The notes: a model not told the origin generated them from the sequence alone. 64,000 nt of DNA from an uncultured Mycobacteriaceae bacterium (GCA_902826815.1 CADEGF010000030.1:1-64000), one strand, 5' to 3'; shown: positions 27,785 to 40,144, counted from the first letter of the stretch. Numbers and translations: made by a program.

Positions 27785-29068
27785 TCAGTCGAAGGATGAA
27801 ACATCGGCGCCAAAGTGCTTGCGCACCGCGGCGAATGCGGCATCGGTGCCGCGCAGAGCCCTGTCGATCACGGCGTCGTCCATCGCACAGGACATGAACC
27901 AGTTGTGTTTCGGATGGATGTACACACCCGACTCGAGCGCGGCTTCGGCGAAGCAGATCATGCGCTCGTGGTCGACGTCACCCGCGAAGGTCAGATACGG
28001 CATGACGTCGGGACCGGTGTAGCTGATCGCCAGGCCGTTGTCGGCGGCCTGCGCAACGATGCCGGATTTCAGCCGCGTTCCCGCGCGCCGCATCAGCGAC
28101 AGCCCGTCGATCGCGGCAAGACGACGAATTGTCGCCAGACCTGCGGCCATGGGCACCGAGTTCATCCAGAAGGAGCCCGTCAGAAACACCGTCGAGGCAG
28201 CGTCGCGGATACCTTCGCGGCCAGTCACGGCTGCCAGCGGATACCCGTTGGCGATGGCTTTGCTCCATGCCGACAGGTCCGGGGACACCCCTAGCGGCTC
28301 CCAGCTGCCGCCGAACGCCAACCGGAATCCGCACCGCACGTCATCGACGATCAACAGCGCGGCGCGCTCGTCGCAGACACGACGGACGTGCCGAGCGAAC
28401 TCGACGTCGACCAGCTCCTGATCCTTGCCTTCGACGTGCAGGAAGGGGGTCAGCATCACGCCCGCCAAATCAGCTCCGGCATGCTGGACGGCGCGGTCGA
28501 AGCTGTCGCGGTCGTTGTAGTCGAAGTAGCCCATCGCGGCTCGATCGCTCGCCAACGTGCCCGTGGGGACGGGACTGCACCACGGCGCCGACCCGTGATA
28601 GACCCCGCGCGCAACCAGGATCACCGAGCGCGAGGTGTGTGCTCTGGCGATGGTCAGGCAGGCGGTAGTCGCGTCGGTTCCGTTCTTGCCGAACAAGATC
28701 CAGTCGGCGTCGTCGATAGCATCGACGAGCGTCTCCGCGAGCTCCACGAACGCCCGGCCCGGCCCGGCAAGGCAGTCCCCGAGTTTCATCTGAGTACGCA
28801 CCGCCTCGGAAACCACGGGATCGCAGTGCCCGAGAACAACTGGACCCCAACTGCACATCAGGTCCACGTACTCGTTGCCGTCGACATCGGTGATCAGCGC
28901 GCCTTCACCGGCGGCGAAGAACTGCGGGTACCTGGGCGACATGTGCCTAACGGCCTGATGGCCGTACATGCCGCCGGGAATGACACGATCCGCCCGGCTG
29001 CCGAGGGCCATGCCTGCGCTCGATGTCGCCGCGGCTGAGGTCGCCGTTCGTCCGTTGGTCTCGGCCAT
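27785..29068 (-). CDS. Class III PLP-dependent aminotransferase (glutamate-1-semialdehyde-aminomutase-like)
   Basis: Aspartate-aminotransferase-fold enzyme, 427 residues. The PLP lysine is in SPDLSAWSKAIANGYPLAAV (WSKAIANG), the cofactor Asp in LLIVDDVRCGFRL, and N-terminal RVIPGGMYGHQAVRHMSPRY with VDGNEYVDLMCSWGPVVLGH is typical of GSA-aminotransferase relatives. It is not the biosynthetic hemL, since context is catabolic: it is 15 bases upstream of an APC amine permease. ATG 29068 was chosen for homology to family N-termini. The likely role is removing an amino group from an imported amine or beta-amino acid (inference). Confidence 0.9.
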   Translation of the reverse strand: MAETNGRTATSAAATSSAGMALGSRADRVIPGGMYGHQAVRHMSPRYPQFFAAGEGALITDVDGNEYVDLMCSWGPVVLGHCDPVVSEAVRTQMKLGDCLAGPGRAFVELAETLVDAIDDADWILFGKNGTDATTACLTIARAHTSRSVILVARGVYHGSAPWCSPVPTGTLASDRAAMGYFDYNDRDSFDRAVQHAGADLAGVMLTPFLHVEGKDQELVDVEFARHVRRVCDERAALLIVDDVRCGFRLAFGGSWEPLGVSPDLSAWSKAIANGYPLAAVTGREGIRDAASTVFLTGSFWMNSVPMAAGLATIRRLAAIDGLSLMRRAGTRLKSGIVAQAADNGLAISYTGPDVMPYLTFAGDVDHERMICFAEAALESGVYIHPKHNWFMSCAMDDAVIDRALRGTDAAFAAVRKHFGADVSSFD

Positions 29069-29228
29069 GGACCGATCTTCGGCGCAATGCCCTCGTCGGC
29101 GGAAACACATATTCCGGCCGCCATTAACAACCTGGATGTTGTCAATCCGATGGTCGTGCGGCCCACCAGCGACTACCGCGGCCCGAGCCGCGGCGGTCGG
29201 GTTGGGCTGTACCCGCCGAAACACGAGA

Positions 29229-29254
29229 AGGCCTGACCCGCACGGGTCAAGCCT
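29229..29254 (-). terminator. Hairpin downstream of the aquaporin gene
   Basis: AGGCCTGACCC (29229-29239) pairs with GGGTCAAGCCT (29244-29254) around a 4-base loop, with one C/A mismatch. It begins 19 bases beyond the aquaporin stop codon on the minus strand and is followed by TTCTCGTGTTT, a modest T-rich tail. The 29069-29272 gap otherwise must also hold the promoter of the aminotransferase gene. Confidence 0.6.
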
Positions 29255-29272
29255 CTCGGTGGGCAGTAGGGG

Positions 29273-29962
29273 TTAGTTGTCGGCGGGATTGATTGCGCGG
29301 AAGGCGATCCCGGCTGCCACACCCGCGGCGAGCTGGGTGAGGACATACGGTACGAGCAGCGAAACGGAGATCGTGCCCATCGCAACTCCGCCAAGCACGA
29401 CGGCGGGGTTGAACGCGCCACCGGAGATGGCACCGACACTCACCGCGCCCGCCATCACGACAAGACCGATCGCCAACCCGTAGAACGAATTGTCGGGATG
29501 GTCCTTGCTCGTCGCGACGTTCAGCACCACGAAGCACAGCGCGAACGTGAACAGCAGCTCGGCGACGCAGGCGGCCACGATGGCATGCCCTGACAAGCTG
29601 AGCGGGGTGACATGCACGGGGGAGACGACCGCAACGATCCCTGCTGCCAGCACCGCCGCGACGCACTGACTGACCCAGTACGCCACCGCGTCGCGGACGC
29701 CGATACGTCCGCGCACCAGAGCCGCAAGGGTGACGGCGGGGTTGTAGTGGCCGCCTGAGATGTGGCGGCCCGCGTAGATCATCGCCATCAGCACGCCGCC
29801 GATCGCCAACGGCGCGAGCGCGCTCGCGCCGGCCGTCACCGCGCCGATGGTGAGCACCAGGAACATGGTCCCGATCGCCTCTGTCGCATACTTCACCGCG
29901 GGGCGGGGCTCCGCGACCGTGGTGACCGATTCGTGTGTGTCGAGAAGAGTTGAAGTAGTCAT
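29273..29962 (-). CDS. MIP-family aquaporin/aquaglyceroporin
   Basis: Channel protein of 229 residues with six membrane helices and both pore half-helices: GGHYNPAVTLAALVRGRIG (first NPA) and SGGAFNPAVVLGGVAMG (second NPA). That places it in the AqpZ-like group, although selectivity-filter residues cannot be assigned confidently by eye. ATG 29962 leaves a 25-residue hydrophilic N-terminus; farther upstream starts lack support. It stands alone, with a terminator hairpin after it and the two-component operon converging on its promoter side. Confidence 0.92.
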   Translation of the reverse strand: MTTSTLLDTHESVTTVAEPRPAVKYATEAIGTMFLVLTIGAVTAGASALAPLAIGGVLMAMIYAGRHISGGHYNPAVTLAALVRGRIGVRDAVAYWVSQCVAAVLAAGIVAVVSPVHVTPLSLSGHAIVAACVAELLFTFALCFVVLNVATSKDHPDNSFYGLAIGLVVMAGAVSVGAISGGAFNPAVVLGGVAMGTISVSLLVPYVLTQLAAGVAAGIAFRAINPADN

Positions 29963-30066
29963 GTCACTGAGAATCGCGGCATTCGACCCGACGCGGCAGC
30001 GTGCAAAAGCACTACAGGGAGGATGAACCCGGTGTCGTCCGTTTGGACGACACCTGGGCGCAGATC

Positions 30067-30714
30067 TCACTCCAGCAGGTGATTGCGCATCGCGTGGGCC
30101 ACGGCCGCGCCGCGGTCGGAAACGCCGAGCTTCTCGTACATGCGCCGGATATGCGTCTTGACGGTGGTCGGCGCGAGAAACAGCTCCTTGGCCATCTCCG
30201 GCACCGTTTTACCGTCCGCGATCAGTCGAAGGATCTGGCGCTCACGCTCGCTGAGAATGGGCACATCGGAGTGGGCACGGGCGCGGACCTGCGTGGCCAG
30301 TGTGGTGACGAGCTCGGGTGGCAGGACGCTCTCTCCTCGCGCACACGCCATCACCCCGGCGACGATCTCGTCGCGGTCGGCCTCCTTGGACAGGTAGCCC
30401 GCGGCGCCGTCCTGTATCGCGCGGTACACCACCGATCCCTCGGTGGTCGCAGACAGCAGCAGCACGCGGGTGCGCATCTTGTCCCGCACCACGGCGTGTG
30501 CGAGCGCGATGCCGTCGATGCCGGGCATGTTGTAGTCGAGCAGTGCCACGTCGGGATCGTGTTCTCGGATCGCGTCGAGCGCGGCATTGCCGTCACCGAC
30601 CGCGGCGACGACGTCGGCGCTTCCGCTGCTTTCCAGTGCGCGGACGACGCCGTCGCGGTACACCGGATGGTCGTCGCCGACCACCACGCGCACCCGCGTC
30701 TGCGATCCCGTCAT
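30067..30714 (-). CDS. NarL/LuxR-type response regulator
   Basis: Response regulator of 215 residues. Receiver domain with acidic pair VGDDHPVYRDG and phosphoacceptor Asp60 (DVALLDYNMPG), signalling Lys in LSKEADRDE, then a LuxR HTH (LSERERQILRLIADGKTVPE, MAKELFLAPTTVKTHIRRMY, EKLGVSDRGAAV). ATG 30714 overlaps the kinase stop (ATGA). With the kinase upstream it forms a NarX/DesK-like two-component system. Targets are unknown; the adjacent aquaporin is one candidate. Confidence 0.94.
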   Translation of the reverse strand: MTGSQTRVRVVVGDDHPVYRDGVVRALESSGSADVVAAVGDGNAALDAIREHDPDVALLDYNMPGIDGIALAHAVVRDKMRTRVLLLSATTEGSVVYRAIQDGAAGYLSKEADRDEIVAGVMACARGESVLPPELVTTLATQVRARAHSDVPILSERERQILRLIADGKTVPEMAKELFLAPTTVKTHIRRMYEKLGVSDRGAAVAHAMRNHLLE

Positions 30715-31967
30715 GATCGTGCCTCTCGCCCAACCCCGAGCGGCAGCCGGACACGAACCCACGTGCCGCGGTCCACCGGTAGAAATTCCATTGTTCCCGT
30801 GAGTGTTTCGATGCGCGCGCGGTGCGATTCAAGACCGATATGGCCCTCGGAGACGCGCGTCGCGAGCACCCCGGAGTCCACGCCGACGCCGTCGTCACGC
30901 ACATCCAGTTCGACGACGTCGCCGTCACCGCGCAGTGTCAGCCAGACTTTCCCGGCTTGCGCGTGCCTGGCGACATTGCTGAGCAGCTCCCTGGCAATGC
31001 CGTACACGGTCGCGTCCTCCCTGTGTCTGCTCGGGTAGTCGATCACCGACTCCACCGGAACGCCTGTGCGCTCCGAAAAGGTCTGTGCCAGCGTCTCTGT
31101 GGCCGCAGCAAGCCCCGCCGCATCGAGGACTGAGGGATGAAGTTCCCTTGTCACCTGCCTGAGGTCGGCGGATACGTCGGCGAGAAGCTCGCTTGCGCGC
31201 GTCACGACGGAGAGATCGCCGTTGCCCTTGATCACGTCGCGCAGATCCTGCTTGGCGGCCAGCACGGTCTGTAATGCGCCGTCGTGCAATGCTTCTGCGA
31301 TTCGTCGACGTTCGCGCTCCTCTGCGGTCATCACGTCGGCGAGCAGAAGCGACCTGCTCGCGGTGAGCTCGGCGATACTCGCCAGCCTGCGCTGTTGGAC
31401 GCGCGACACGGTGTAGGAGCACAGGCACAACAGCGCGAGCATCAACAACACGGTCACCACCGCGACGCCCGACAACTGTCTGCGGATCATCGGGTCGGCC
31501 AGAACCGCAGCGCCGCCCGCGATGATCGCCACCACCGAAAACAGCGCCGCCCGTCGACCCGTCTGGGTCGCAATGAAAAAGGGGAGAAACGCAAGCAGTC
31601 CCAGCACCAGATAGCTGCCCGTCGACAGGTACGGCAGGGTGCAGATCGCGGCCACGTCCACCGGGACCATCGGCTCGAGCGCCCGCAGTCGGCGTGCGCG
31701 ATGGGGATGCCGGAGCACCAGCCACGCCGCGGCGGCGGACAGCGCTCCGTAGGCGCCGACGAGCGCGAACTGGGCGGCCCACTCGGACCGGTGCGTTCCC
31801 GTGACGACGGCAAGCGCCATCAGCGCGACGAGGGCAAGACGCAGGATGCTTCGTTGCCGCTGGGTCTGCCGATCGAACTTTCCAAAGATGTCGCGGACGG
31901 CTTCGCCGCCGCTGGCGCCGGCCGCCGCGGGCGGCGCCTCCAAGCTCGCCCAACCGGCGTAGCGCAC
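30711..31967 (-). CDS. HisKA_3-type sensor histidine kinase
   Basis: Membrane kinase of 418 residues. Five or six hydrophobic helices occupy about 41-190 with almost no extracytoplasmic domain, suggesting it senses membrane or intracellular cues as DesK does. The dimerisation/phosphoacceptor site is ERERRRIAEALHDGALQTVL with His228, and the HATPase has ELLSNVARHAQAG and DVRDDGVGVDSG. The start is a GTG at 31967. Its 3' end overlaps the cognate regulator by 4 bases, and the PAC2-family gene's stop lies 28 bases upstream. Confidence 0.93.
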   Translation of the reverse strand: MRYAGWASLEAPPAAAGASGGEAVRDIFGKFDRQTQRQRSILRLALVALMALAVVTGTHRSEWAAQFALVGAYGALSAAAAWLVLRHPHRARRLRALEPMVPVDVAAICTLPYLSTGSYLVLGLLAFLPFFIATQTGRRAALFSVVAIIAGGAAVLADPMIRRQLSGVAVVTVLLMLALLCLCSYTVSRVQQRRLASIAELTASRSLLLADVMTAEERERRRIAEALHDGALQTVLAAKQDLRDVIKGNGDLSVVTRASELLADVSADLRQVTRELHPSVLDAAGLAAATETLAQTFSERTGVPVESVIDYPSRHREDATVYGIARELLSNVARHAQAGKVWLTLRGDGDVVELDVRDDGVGVDSGVLATRVSEGHIGLESHRARIETLTGTMEFLPVDRGTWVRVRLPLGVGREARS

Positions 31968-31995
31968 GTCGGCGAGTCTATCCAGTTAACGCAAT

Positions 31996-32886
31996 TCAGC
32001 CGCGGAAACCAGGCCCGCGGCGACGCAGGTAGCGCTCGAACTCGGCGGCCAGCGCGTCGCCGTCGATCTTGCCGAGCACATCGGTCATATCGACCTCGGC
32101 ATCGCCACGCTCTTCGAGGGATGCCACGTACTCGGCGATCTCGTCGTCCTCCGACGTCATCTCGGTGACCGCTTCCTCCCACTCCTCGGCCTGGGTGGGT
32201 AGATCGGCCAGAGGTACCTCGATGTCGAGGACGTCTTCGACGCGACGCAGCAGGGCCACGGTGGCCTTCGGGTTGGGCGGTTGGCTGACGTAGTGCGGTA
32301 CGGCCGCCCAGAACGTCACCGCCGGAATGCCCGCCGCGACACACGCGTCCTGGAACACACCCGCGATGCCCGTCGGTCCCTCGTAACGCGTCTCCTCGAG
32401 CCCGAAGAACTTCGCCGAGTCAGGGGAGTAGGCCGCGCCCGACACCGGAACCGGCCGGGTATGGGGCGTATCGGCCAGCAGCGCGCCGAGGATGACGACG
32501 GTGTCGACGTTGAGTTTGTCCGCGATGGCCAGCAGCTCGGCGCAGAATGTGCGCCATCTCATATTCGGCTCGACCCCGTGCATCAGCACGATGTCACGAT
32601 CGGAGCCGGGTGGACGGCAGTGGGAGATGTGCATCGAGGGCCAGACAAGTTCACGGGTGACACCGTCGATCTGGCGGATGACCGGCCGATTCACCTGGTA
32701 GTCGTAGTAGGCCTCGTCGTCGATCTCGACGATTGGGTCGGCTTCCCAGATGGCGTCGAGGTGCTCGAGCGCGTCGCTGGCCGCATCCCCTGCGTCGTTC
32801 CAGCCCTCGAACGCGGCCACCACGATGGTGTTCGTCAGTTCAGGCAGGTCGGCGGGCTTGCGGCCGGTCGCATCCGACTGGGTCAC
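31996..32886 (-). CDS. PAC2 family protein (Rv2125-like)
   Basis: A 296-residue member of the PAC2 family, named for proteasome-assembly chaperone 2, common in actinobacteria. Typical sequence: TNTIVVAAFEGWNDAGDAAS near 20-40, VMHGVEPNMRWRTFCAELLA, and YVSQPPNPKATVALLRRVED. The bacterial role is not established, although the window also carries the proteasome. GTG 32886 is supported by a TACGCT -10 hexamer 6 bases upstream (leaderless start) and gives the expected length. Located next to metH as in M. tuberculosis. Confidence 0.9.
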   Translation of the reverse strand: MTQSDATGRKPADLPELTNTIVVAAFEGWNDAGDAASDALEHLDAIWEADPIVEIDDEAYYDYQVNRPVIRQIDGVTRELVWPSMHISHCRPPGSDRDIVLMHGVEPNMRWRTFCAELLAIADKLNVDTVVILGALLADTPHTRPVPVSGAAYSPDSAKFFGLEETRYEGPTGIAGVFQDACVAAGIPAVTFWAAVPHYVSQPPNPKATVALLRRVEDVLDIEVPLADLPTQAEEWEEAVTEMTSEDDEIAEYVASLEERGDAEVDMTDVLGKIDGDALAAEFERYLRRRGPGFRG

Positions 32887-32892
32887 TACGCC

Positions 32893-32898
32893 AGCGTA
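32893..32898 (-). promoter_or_regulatory. -10 element for leaderless PAC2 mRNA
   Basis: TACGCT on the minus strand fits the mycobacterial TANNNT -10 pattern and ends 6 bases before the GTG at 32886, the spacing expected when transcription starts on the start codon. No ribosome binding site precedes that GTG. Confidence 0.5.
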
Positions 32899-33249
32899 AG
32901 GCCTGTTCGGGCTTGGCGAGCCTGATGGACACGAGCCCGATTTGGTAGACCGACTACCCTGTTTTATGTGACATGCGCGAACGACCATCCGTACGACCCG
33001 ACCCTCGACGACGTCAACAACCTCGAGGGCGCGGTCGATACGAAATACGTTCGCTTGCAATCTGGTTAACCTCTGGGACACGACATTGCGGCTGACACTG
33101 CCGATTAGGTTTACGAGCGCTCGCTCGAGTGCGATGAACTGGGCGTCCAGACGCCGATCGGGTAACGACGTAGACTTGCCTGGTCGAGAGGCGTTGCAAC
33201 GGTTCCGGGTCGCTACCGGTAGCCGCCACGCTCGGCGGAGTCAAGGACG

Positions 33250-33266
33250 CCTTCCGTTACGGAAGG
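33250..33266 (+). promoter_or_regulatory. Hairpin over the metH ribosome binding site
   Basis: CCTTCCG-TTA-CGGAAGG is a perfect 7-bp stem with a 3-base loop. Its right arm is the Shine-Dalgarno sequence GGAAGGA (33261-33267), 6 bases before the metH GTG. When folded the site would be masked. It is a candidate translational control element for methionine synthase. Confidence 0.6.
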
Positions 33267-33273
33267 AACGCAC

Positions 33274-37035
<3,762 letters not shown>

Positions 37036-37096
37036 GCTGTGACGGCGTCGTCATGCGCGCCGACCGAAACACCATGCGGCCGAACGATTTCGACGC

Positions 37097-37906
37097 TTAG
37101 GTCACGCCGAAGAGCGCGGCGTTCTGCTGCGCCCACTGCGAAACCGATTGGGCGGGAACACCGGTGATCTCGGCGACCAGCCGATTGGCCCGCTGGGGGT
37201 TGTCGACGGCGTTGGCGACCGTGTCGAGGTACCAGCCGGCTTCGTCGCCCATCACGGGCCGCAGCGTCTCGATGGCCTCGTCACGGGTGCACTGCTCCAG
37301 CCGCACGTCGACTCCGATGCCGACGCCGATCTGTTCGGCGATCTGCGCGCGGGTCAACGACTCCGGGCCGGTGATCTCGTATGTCTGGCCGTGATGCGAT
37401 TGCTCAGGCTGCGTCAACAGCGCGGCGGCCACCCGTGCGATGTCGTCCATCGCGATCATCGCCTCCACGGCATCCGGATACGGGTCGCGCACCGTCGCCG
37501 TCGACTTGATCTGGTCGGCCCAGAGCTCGAGGTTCTCCAGAAACTCGCCTGGCGCGAGCTGCGTGTTCGCGAGGCCGGAGGCCGATATCGCATCGGCGTG
37601 TGTCTGCCAGTAGCCGGCCCCGGACAACGCCACCAGATAGGAAACATCGGCGGCCCTGATCGCTTCGAGCGTTGCGGAAAGTGTTCTCGGCAACGGCGCA
37701 AGGTACATCCGGTCGACACCGCCGAGCGCAGCTGACAAGGACTCGGGTCGGCCCAGGTACCCGATGGCGGGCGTGACAGCGTCGGGCAGCGCGGCCTTGC
37801 CCGGATCGGTGGTCAGCGCGCGGATATCGTTGGCTCCCATGTCGATCAGGTGGTCGACGATGCGCCTGCCGATGTTGCCGGTGGCCCCGGTCACAAGAAT
37901 GGTCAT
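37097..37906 (-). CDS. NmrA/QorB-like NAD(P)-binding protein
   Basis: Atypical short-chain dehydrogenase of 269 residues. It starts with the dinucleotide motif MTILVTGATGNIGRRIVDHL (GxxGxxG). A YLVALSGAGY element and the later TYEITGPESLTRAQIAEQIG region are typical of NmrA-like proteins and NAD(P)H:quinone oxidoreductase 2 (QorB-type). The usual SDR YxxxK pair is not clear, so it may sense redox state instead of catalysing. It stands alone, convergent with metH (61-base gap) and divergent from the HAD phosphatase gene (39-base gap). Confidence 0.87.
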   Translation of the reverse strand: MTILVTGATGNIGRRIVDHLIDMGANDIRALTTDPGKAALPDAVTPAIGYLGRPESLSAALGGVDRMYLAPLPRTLSATLEAIRAADVSYLVALSGAGYWQTHADAISASGLANTQLAPGEFLENLELWADQIKSTATVRDPYPDAVEAMIAMDDIARVAAALLTQPEQSHHGQTYEITGPESLTRAQIAEQIGVGIGVDVRLEQCTRDEAIETLRPVMGDEAGWYLDTVANAVDNPQRANRLVAEITGVPAQSVSQWAQQNAALFGVT

Positions 37907-37945
37907 GATTTCACGCTACGTGGCGCCCGTGACACAATCGCGGAT

Positions 37946-38629
37946 GTGAAAGCGGTGCTGTGGGACATGGACGGCACGCTTGTCGACTCAGAAAAAGTGT
38001 GGGACGTGTCCCTGGCCGCGCTCTACGCGAAGCTGGGCGGCGAGATCACGCCTGCAGTGCGGTCCGCGCTGGTGGGCAGCGCTGCCGAGAACACGATGCT
38101 GATGGTCTACACCGACCTCGGGCTCGACCTCGATCGTGACGCGATGGCCGAATCAGGCCGGTGGCTCAACGAATACACCGCTGAGTTGTTCGATGGCGGA
38201 CTGCCGTGGTGTGACGGCGCACAGGAGCTGTTGGACGCGCTTGCCGCCGAGGGCACACCGATGGCACTGGTGACCAACACGGAGCGATCTCTCACCGAGC
38301 GCGCACTGAATGGCATTGGCCGCGAATACTTCTCGACCACCGTATGCGGCGACGAGGTGCGCAGCGGGAAGCCCGCCCCCGACCCGTACCTGCGGGCAGC
38401 CGAGTTGCTGGGCCTCGCGCCGCGGGACTGCCTGGCCGTCGAGGATTCGGTTACTGGAACCACTGCGGCCGAGCGTGCCGGTTGCCCGGTTCTGGTGGTG
38501 CCCAACGACGTCGAGGTGCCCGGTGGCAGCAGGCGACGGCACGTTTCTTCGCTGGCCGAAGTCGCGCCCGTTGACCTGCGCGACATTCATTCCCAACTGA
38601 TTACGCAGTTCCGAGAATGCACCGCTTGA
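37946..38629 (+). CDS. HAD-IA family phosphatase (beta-phosphoglucomutase-like)
   Basis: Cytoplasmic haloacid-dehalogenase hydrolase of 227 residues. Motif I is LWDMDGTLVDSEKVW (nucleophile Asp9 and acid/base Asp11), motif II MALVTNTERS, motif III the Lys in RSGKPAPDPYLRA, motif IV LAVEDSVTGTTAAERAGCPV. The helical cap after motif I is that of subfamily IA (beta-PGM/Gph type). GTG 37946 begins the domain exactly, with a CACAAT element 7 bases upstream, suggesting a leaderless transcript. Substrate is likely a sugar phosphate or a small damaged metabolite; a sugar transporter gene follows 57 bases on. Confidence 0.91.
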   Translation: MKAVLWDMDGTLVDSEKVWDVSLAALYAKLGGEITPAVRSALVGSAAENTMLMVYTDLGLDLDRDAMAESGRWLNEYTAELFDGGLPWCDGAQELLDALAAEGTPMALVTNTERSLTERALNGIGREYFSTTVCGDEVRSGKPAPDPYLRAAELLGLAPRDCLAVEDSVTGTTAAERAGCPVLVVPNDVEVPGGSRRRHVSSLAEVAPVDLRDIHSQLITQFRECTA

Positions 38630-38648
38630 TCACGGGTCTGTGATTGAA

Positions 38649-38664
38649 TGTGACGTCCATCACG
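38649..38664. promoter_or_regulatory. CRP-like site upstream of the sugar transporter
   Basis: TGTGA-N6-TCACG matches the CRP/Cmr consensus TGTGA-N6-TCACA at 9 of 10 specified positions. It ends 22 bases before the transporter ATG, so it would sit at or downstream of the promoter. Binding is inferred. Confidence 0.5.
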
Positions 38665-38686
38665 CACAGCTGCGGAAGGTCGTCAC

Positions 38687-40144
38687 ATGACTCACGGACC
38701 CGCCGGTGATTCCTCGTCAGGCGTGGATTACGAAGAATCCGAACACAGCGGTCGTGTCATCCGAATCGCTTCTGTAGCAGCCCTCGGCGGATTGCTCTTC
38801 GGATACGACAGCGCGGTCATCAACGGCGCGGTCGCAGCCGTCGAGGACCACTTCCAGATCAGCAAGCTGGTAACCGGCGTCGCGGTGGCGGCAGCGCTGA
38901 TCGGCGCCGCCCTCGGTGCGGTGGTCGCGGGACGGCTGGCGGACAAGATCGGCAGGCTCGCGGTGATGAAGATCGCCGCGTTGCTCTTCCTCATCAGCGC
39001 CTTCGGCACCGGCCTTGCGGGCAACGTGGAGATGTTCGGCTTGTTCCGGGTCATCGGCGGTATCGGCGTCGGCGTCGCATCGGTCATCGCGCCCGCCTAC
39101 ATCGCGGAGACCTCGCCGCCACGCATCCGTGGCCGGCTCGGCTCGCTGCAGCAGCTGGCCATCGTTACCGGCATCTTCGTCTCGCTCGCGATCGACGCGC
39201 TGCTTGCGCGGCTCGCGGGTGGTGCTCGTGAAGACCTCTGGCTGGGGTTGGAAGCATGGCGGTGGATGTTCATCATCATGGCCGTGCCCGCGATCATCTA
39301 CGGCACGCTCGCCTTCACGATTCCCGAGTCGCCGCGCTATCTCGTTGCGACATTCCGCATTCCGGAGGCCAGGAAGGTGCTCACCACGCTGTTGGGTGAG
39401 AAGAACCTGGAGTTGACGATCAGCAGGATCCAGGAGTCGTTGAAGTCCGAGAAGCCGCCGTCATGGTCGGATCTACGAAAGCCGACGGGCGGGCTCTACG
39501 GAATCGTCTGGGTAGGCGTGTTCCTCTCGGTGTTCCAGCAGTTCGTCGGCATCAACGTGATCTTCTATTACTCCAACGTGCTATGGGAGGCCGTCGGATT
39601 CGGGGAGAGCCAGGCGTTCGTCATCACGGTGATCACCTCGATCACCAACATCCTCACCACGCTCATCGCGATCGCGCTGATCGACAAGATCGGGCGCAAG
39701 CCGCTGTTGCTGATCGGTTCGGCGGGCATGGCCGTCACGCTCGGCACGATGGCGGTGATCTTCGGCACGGCTCCGGTGGTCGACGGTCAGCCGAGTCTGG
39801 GCGGCGCTGCGGGACCGATCGCACTGATCGCCGCCAACCTCTTCGTCGTCGCGTTCGGTATGTCCTGGGGTCCGGTGGTCTGGGTGCTGCTCGGCGAGAT
39901 GTTCCCCAACCGCATCCGTGGCGCCGCGCTCGGCTTGGCAGCTGCCGCGCAGTGGATCGCCAACTGCCTGATCACCGCGTCTTTCCCGGCACTCGGCGAC
40001 TTCTCGCTCGGCGTCGCCTACGGCTTCTACGCGATATGTGCGGTGCTGTCGTTCCTGTTCGTCTCGAAGTGGGTTCAGGAGACCAAGGGCATGCACCTGG
40101 AGGACATGAAGGGCGATACGTCCGCGTCTCCTGCAGGGCACTGA
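38687..40144 (+). CDS. Sugar porter family MFS transporter
   Basis: A 12-helix major facilitator of 485 residues of the sugar porter family (proton-coupled hexose or pentose uptake, as in XylE/GalP/GlcP). Family signatures: helix 1 GGLLFGYDSAVINGAVAAVE, loop 2-3 GRLADKIGRLAVM, helix 4-5 RVIGGIGVGVASVIAPAYIA and ETSPPRIRGRLGSLQQL, mid-loop PESPRYLV, QQFVGINVIFYYSN in helix 7 (sugar-binding QQ), and the C-terminal QETKGMHLEDM in place of PETKG. ATG 38687 has GGAAGG upstream. In M. tuberculosis the corresponding space between metH and hisE holds a PPE gene, so this is lineage-specific. Confidence 0.94.
   Translation: MTHGPAGDSSSGVDYEESEHSGRVIRIASVAALGGLLFGYDSAVINGAVAAVEDHFQISKLVTGVAVAAALIGAALGAVVAGRLADKIGRLAVMKIAALLFLISAFGTGLAGNVEMFGLFRVIGGIGVGVASVIAPAYIAETSPPRIRGRLGSLQQLAIVTGIFVSLAIDALLARLAGGAREDLWLGLEAWRWMFIIMAVPAIIYGTLAFTIPESPRYLVATFRIPEARKVLTTLLGEKNLELTISRIQESLKSEKPPSWSDLRKPTGGLYGIVWVGVFLSVFQQFVGINVIFYYSNVLWEAVGFGESQAFVITVITSITNILTTLIAIALIDKIGRKPLLLIGSAGMAVTLGTMAVIFGTAPVVDGQPSLGGAAGPIALIAANLFVVAFGMSWGPVVWVLLGEMFPNRIRGAALGLAAAAQWIANCLITASFPALGDFSLGVAYGFYAICAVLSFLFVSKWVQETKGMHLEDMKGDTSASPAGH

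Larger units (their letters stand above)
32887..33273. other. 387-base divergent intergenic region between the PAC2 gene and metH
   Basis: No coding sequence is credible here. Close to the PAC2 gene is its leaderless -10 element (TACGCT, 32893-32898, minus strand) and GGTAG-N5-CTACC (32944-32958). The metH side is unusually rich in palindromes: CGAGCGCTCG (33114-33123), GGCGTC-N2-GACGCC (33142-33155), CGTTGCAACG (33192-33201), GCTACCGGTAGC (33212-33223), CCGCC-N6-GGCGG (33223-33238) and the start-proximal hairpin. A TAGACT hexamer (33171-33176) could be the metH -10. I saw no conserved cobalamin-riboswitch core. Confidence 0.6.

Noticed and set aside
27785..29068. hemL (glutamate-1-semialdehyde aminomutase)
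   Set aside because: Sequence is GSA-like, but the neighbour is an amine permease and no heme genes are nearby, so only the family is assigned.
33100..33273. Cobalamin riboswitch upstream of metH
   Set aside because: I looked for the conserved B12-box core and saw no convincing match; the palindromes are listed as an unassigned element instead.
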